Below are positions 5,348 through 5,840 of a DNA stretch of 5,840 bases, piece after piece. The stretch lies in contig JAVEEO010000168.1 of the NCBI GenBank assembly GCA_030840415.1, positions 1-5,840 of the forward strand, read 5' to 3'. The notes below the pieces were generated by a model. The model was not told where the DNA came from. It saw nothing but the letters and a program-made list of their open reading frames with translations, and made no database searches. Made by a program: the position numbers and the translations under genes. The stretch comes from Pseudonocardiales bacterium (GTDB lineage Bacteria > Actinomycetota > Actinomycetes > Mycobacteriales > Jatrophihabitantaceae). The stretch's first letter is position 1. Each line of letters begins with the position of its first letter.

Positions 5348-5604
5348 CGATCCTCGCGGTCGAGCAGGTCCAACGATCGTGTGCCGCGCGGCAACCTCAG
5401 AGTCGGCTCGATGTTGCAAAAGGGGTCGGGCGCCTCGACGGTGCCAGCTCGGACGGCAAGCTCCAGGGGGGTCGACGCCGACGTCATTCCGAGCTCCCTG
5501 GCCAGCGCCTCCCGAACGATCTCCTGCTGGGATGTGCCTCGCCGGGCGGCCTCCTCGCGCAAGGCGGCAGCCAGCCCCTCGCTGAGGCGCAGGTTGGTGC
5601 TCAC
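5344..5604 (-). CDS. vapB: Ribbon-helix-helix antitoxin of the VapBC pair
   Basis: From GTG 5604 the product has 86 residues. The first ~39 form a ribbon-helix-helix DNA-binding unit (STNLRLSEGLAAALREEAAR, then SQQEIVREALAREL). The C-terminal part, with TPLELAVRAG, EPTLRLP and the ending SLDLLDRED, is the toxin-binding tail typical of actinobacterial VapB partners. The start is uncertain: ATG 5631 and ATG 5661 are in frame and would add 9 or 19 residues, but those residues are encoded by or near the repeated GGTACC element, and family members usually begin directly before the first ribbon strand. No strong SD precedes any of the three. It overlaps vapC by four bases. As in other RHH antitoxins it should neutralise the toxin and repress its own operon. 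Confidence 0.85.
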   Translation of the reverse strand: MSTNLRLSEGLAAALREEAARRGTSQQEIVREALARELGMTSASTPLELAVRAGTVEAPDPFCNIEPTLRLPRGTRSLDLLDREDR

Positions 5605-5612
5605 ATCGCCAC

Positions 5613-5643
5613 GGTACCACTGGTGACGCATAGTGGTACCACT
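5613..5643. promoter_or_regulatory. Candidate VapBC operator: GGTACC repeats 22 bp apart
   Basis: AGTGGTACCACT (5632-5643) is a perfect 12-bp palindrome. Its half GGTACCACT recurs at 5613-5621, exactly 22 bp from 5635-5643. RHH repressors bind repeated short palindromes with helical phasing, so this is a likely autoregulatory site. It lies just upstream of GTG 5604 and covers ATG 5631. Confidence 0.65.
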
Positions 5644-5722
5644 CGGCAAGCCTGAAGTCATCGGTGGTTTTGGGTAGCGTGGCGCTTGTCAAGCCTTGGG
5701 TGCACCGTGGGGGCGTCGGTAG

Positions 5723-5840
5723 ATGAGTGGCGAGATCGAACTGATCAGTGACGGCGACGGGATCGCGGTCATCGGAGACCAGTCTGCCGTTGACCTGTTC
5801 CTCGAGTCCGAAGGTTTGCCTTCCAGGGACCTGGGCTTGT
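5723..5840 (+). CDS. Hypothetical protein, N-terminal 39 codons only (cut by window end)
   Basis: From ATG 5723 the frame stays open to the window end: MSGEIELISDGDGIAVIGDQ, then SAVDLFLESEGLPSRDLGL. A G-rich run at 5709-5713 could act as SD, at a rather long spacing. The start MS-EI-LISDGDG-AVIGD resembles the opening of long uncharacterised actinobacterial proteins, as far as I recall; I cannot name a function. No signal peptide is seen in the visible part, so it is probably cytoplasmic, at least at its N-terminus. It is divergent from the vapBC operon with about 118 bp between GTG 5604 and this ATG, so the two transcription units may share a promoter region that includes the GGTACC repeats. 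Confidence 0.7.
   Translation, partial: MSGEIELISDGDGIAVIGDQSAVDLFLESEGLPSRDLGL

Noticed and set aside
5687..5692. TTGACA on the minus strand as the -35 box of the vapBC promoter
   Set aside because: The -35 hexamer is perfect, but no acceptable -10 hexamer follows at 16-19 bases.

Overview
The window comes from a high-GC Gram-positive bacterium (Actinomycetota). Signs of this are the strong G/C bias at third codon positions, frequent GTG/TTG starts, a relic of a deazaflavin (F420)-dependent nitroreductase-family gene, an LPXTG wall-sorting signal, and a GlsB/YeaQ-type membrane protein. The genus cannot be fixed from the sequence. No phage, IS element, CRISPR array, tRNA or rRNA was seen.

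Left part (1-2134, + strand): the 3' part of a large secreted, cysteine-containing parallel beta-helix protein, of the kind often labelled 'adenylyl cyclase' or 'coagulation factor 5/8' in actinomycete genomes. A small intact VOC (glyoxalase-fold) gene with a strong Shine-Dalgarno (SD) follows.

Middle part (2143-3468): a gene graveyard. A minus-strand nitroreductase-family gene is readable from start to stop but carries two single-G frameshifts. Divergent from it lies the 3' relic of a fibronectin-III/LPXTG surface protein, with a nonsense codon, several frameshifts and a 7-bp tandem duplication. Then comes a C-terminal stub of an NAD-dependent epimerase/SDR protein. A possible small secreted protein (3547-3774) closes this part.

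Right part (3817-5840): an apparently intact orphan NarL/LuxR-type response regulator on the minus strand is divergent from a small three-helix GlsB/YeaQ/YmgE stress membrane protein. Their shared 136-bp gap holds two perfect 11-bp copies of CCCTAGGGGTG exactly 22 bp apart, plus a near-perfect palindrome next to the membrane-protein SD. These are good candidates for operators linking the two genes. A strong terminator-like hairpin follows. Next is a minus-strand VapBC-type toxin-antitoxin pair with a 4-nt TTGA overlap and a repeated GGTACC element at its 5' end. The window ends in the first 39 codons of a divergent + strand hypothetical gene.

The two most interesting items are the 22-bp-phased regulatory boxes between the regulator and glsB, and the readable lesion-by-lesion decay of the surface-protein relic. 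I found no clearly new multi-gene system.
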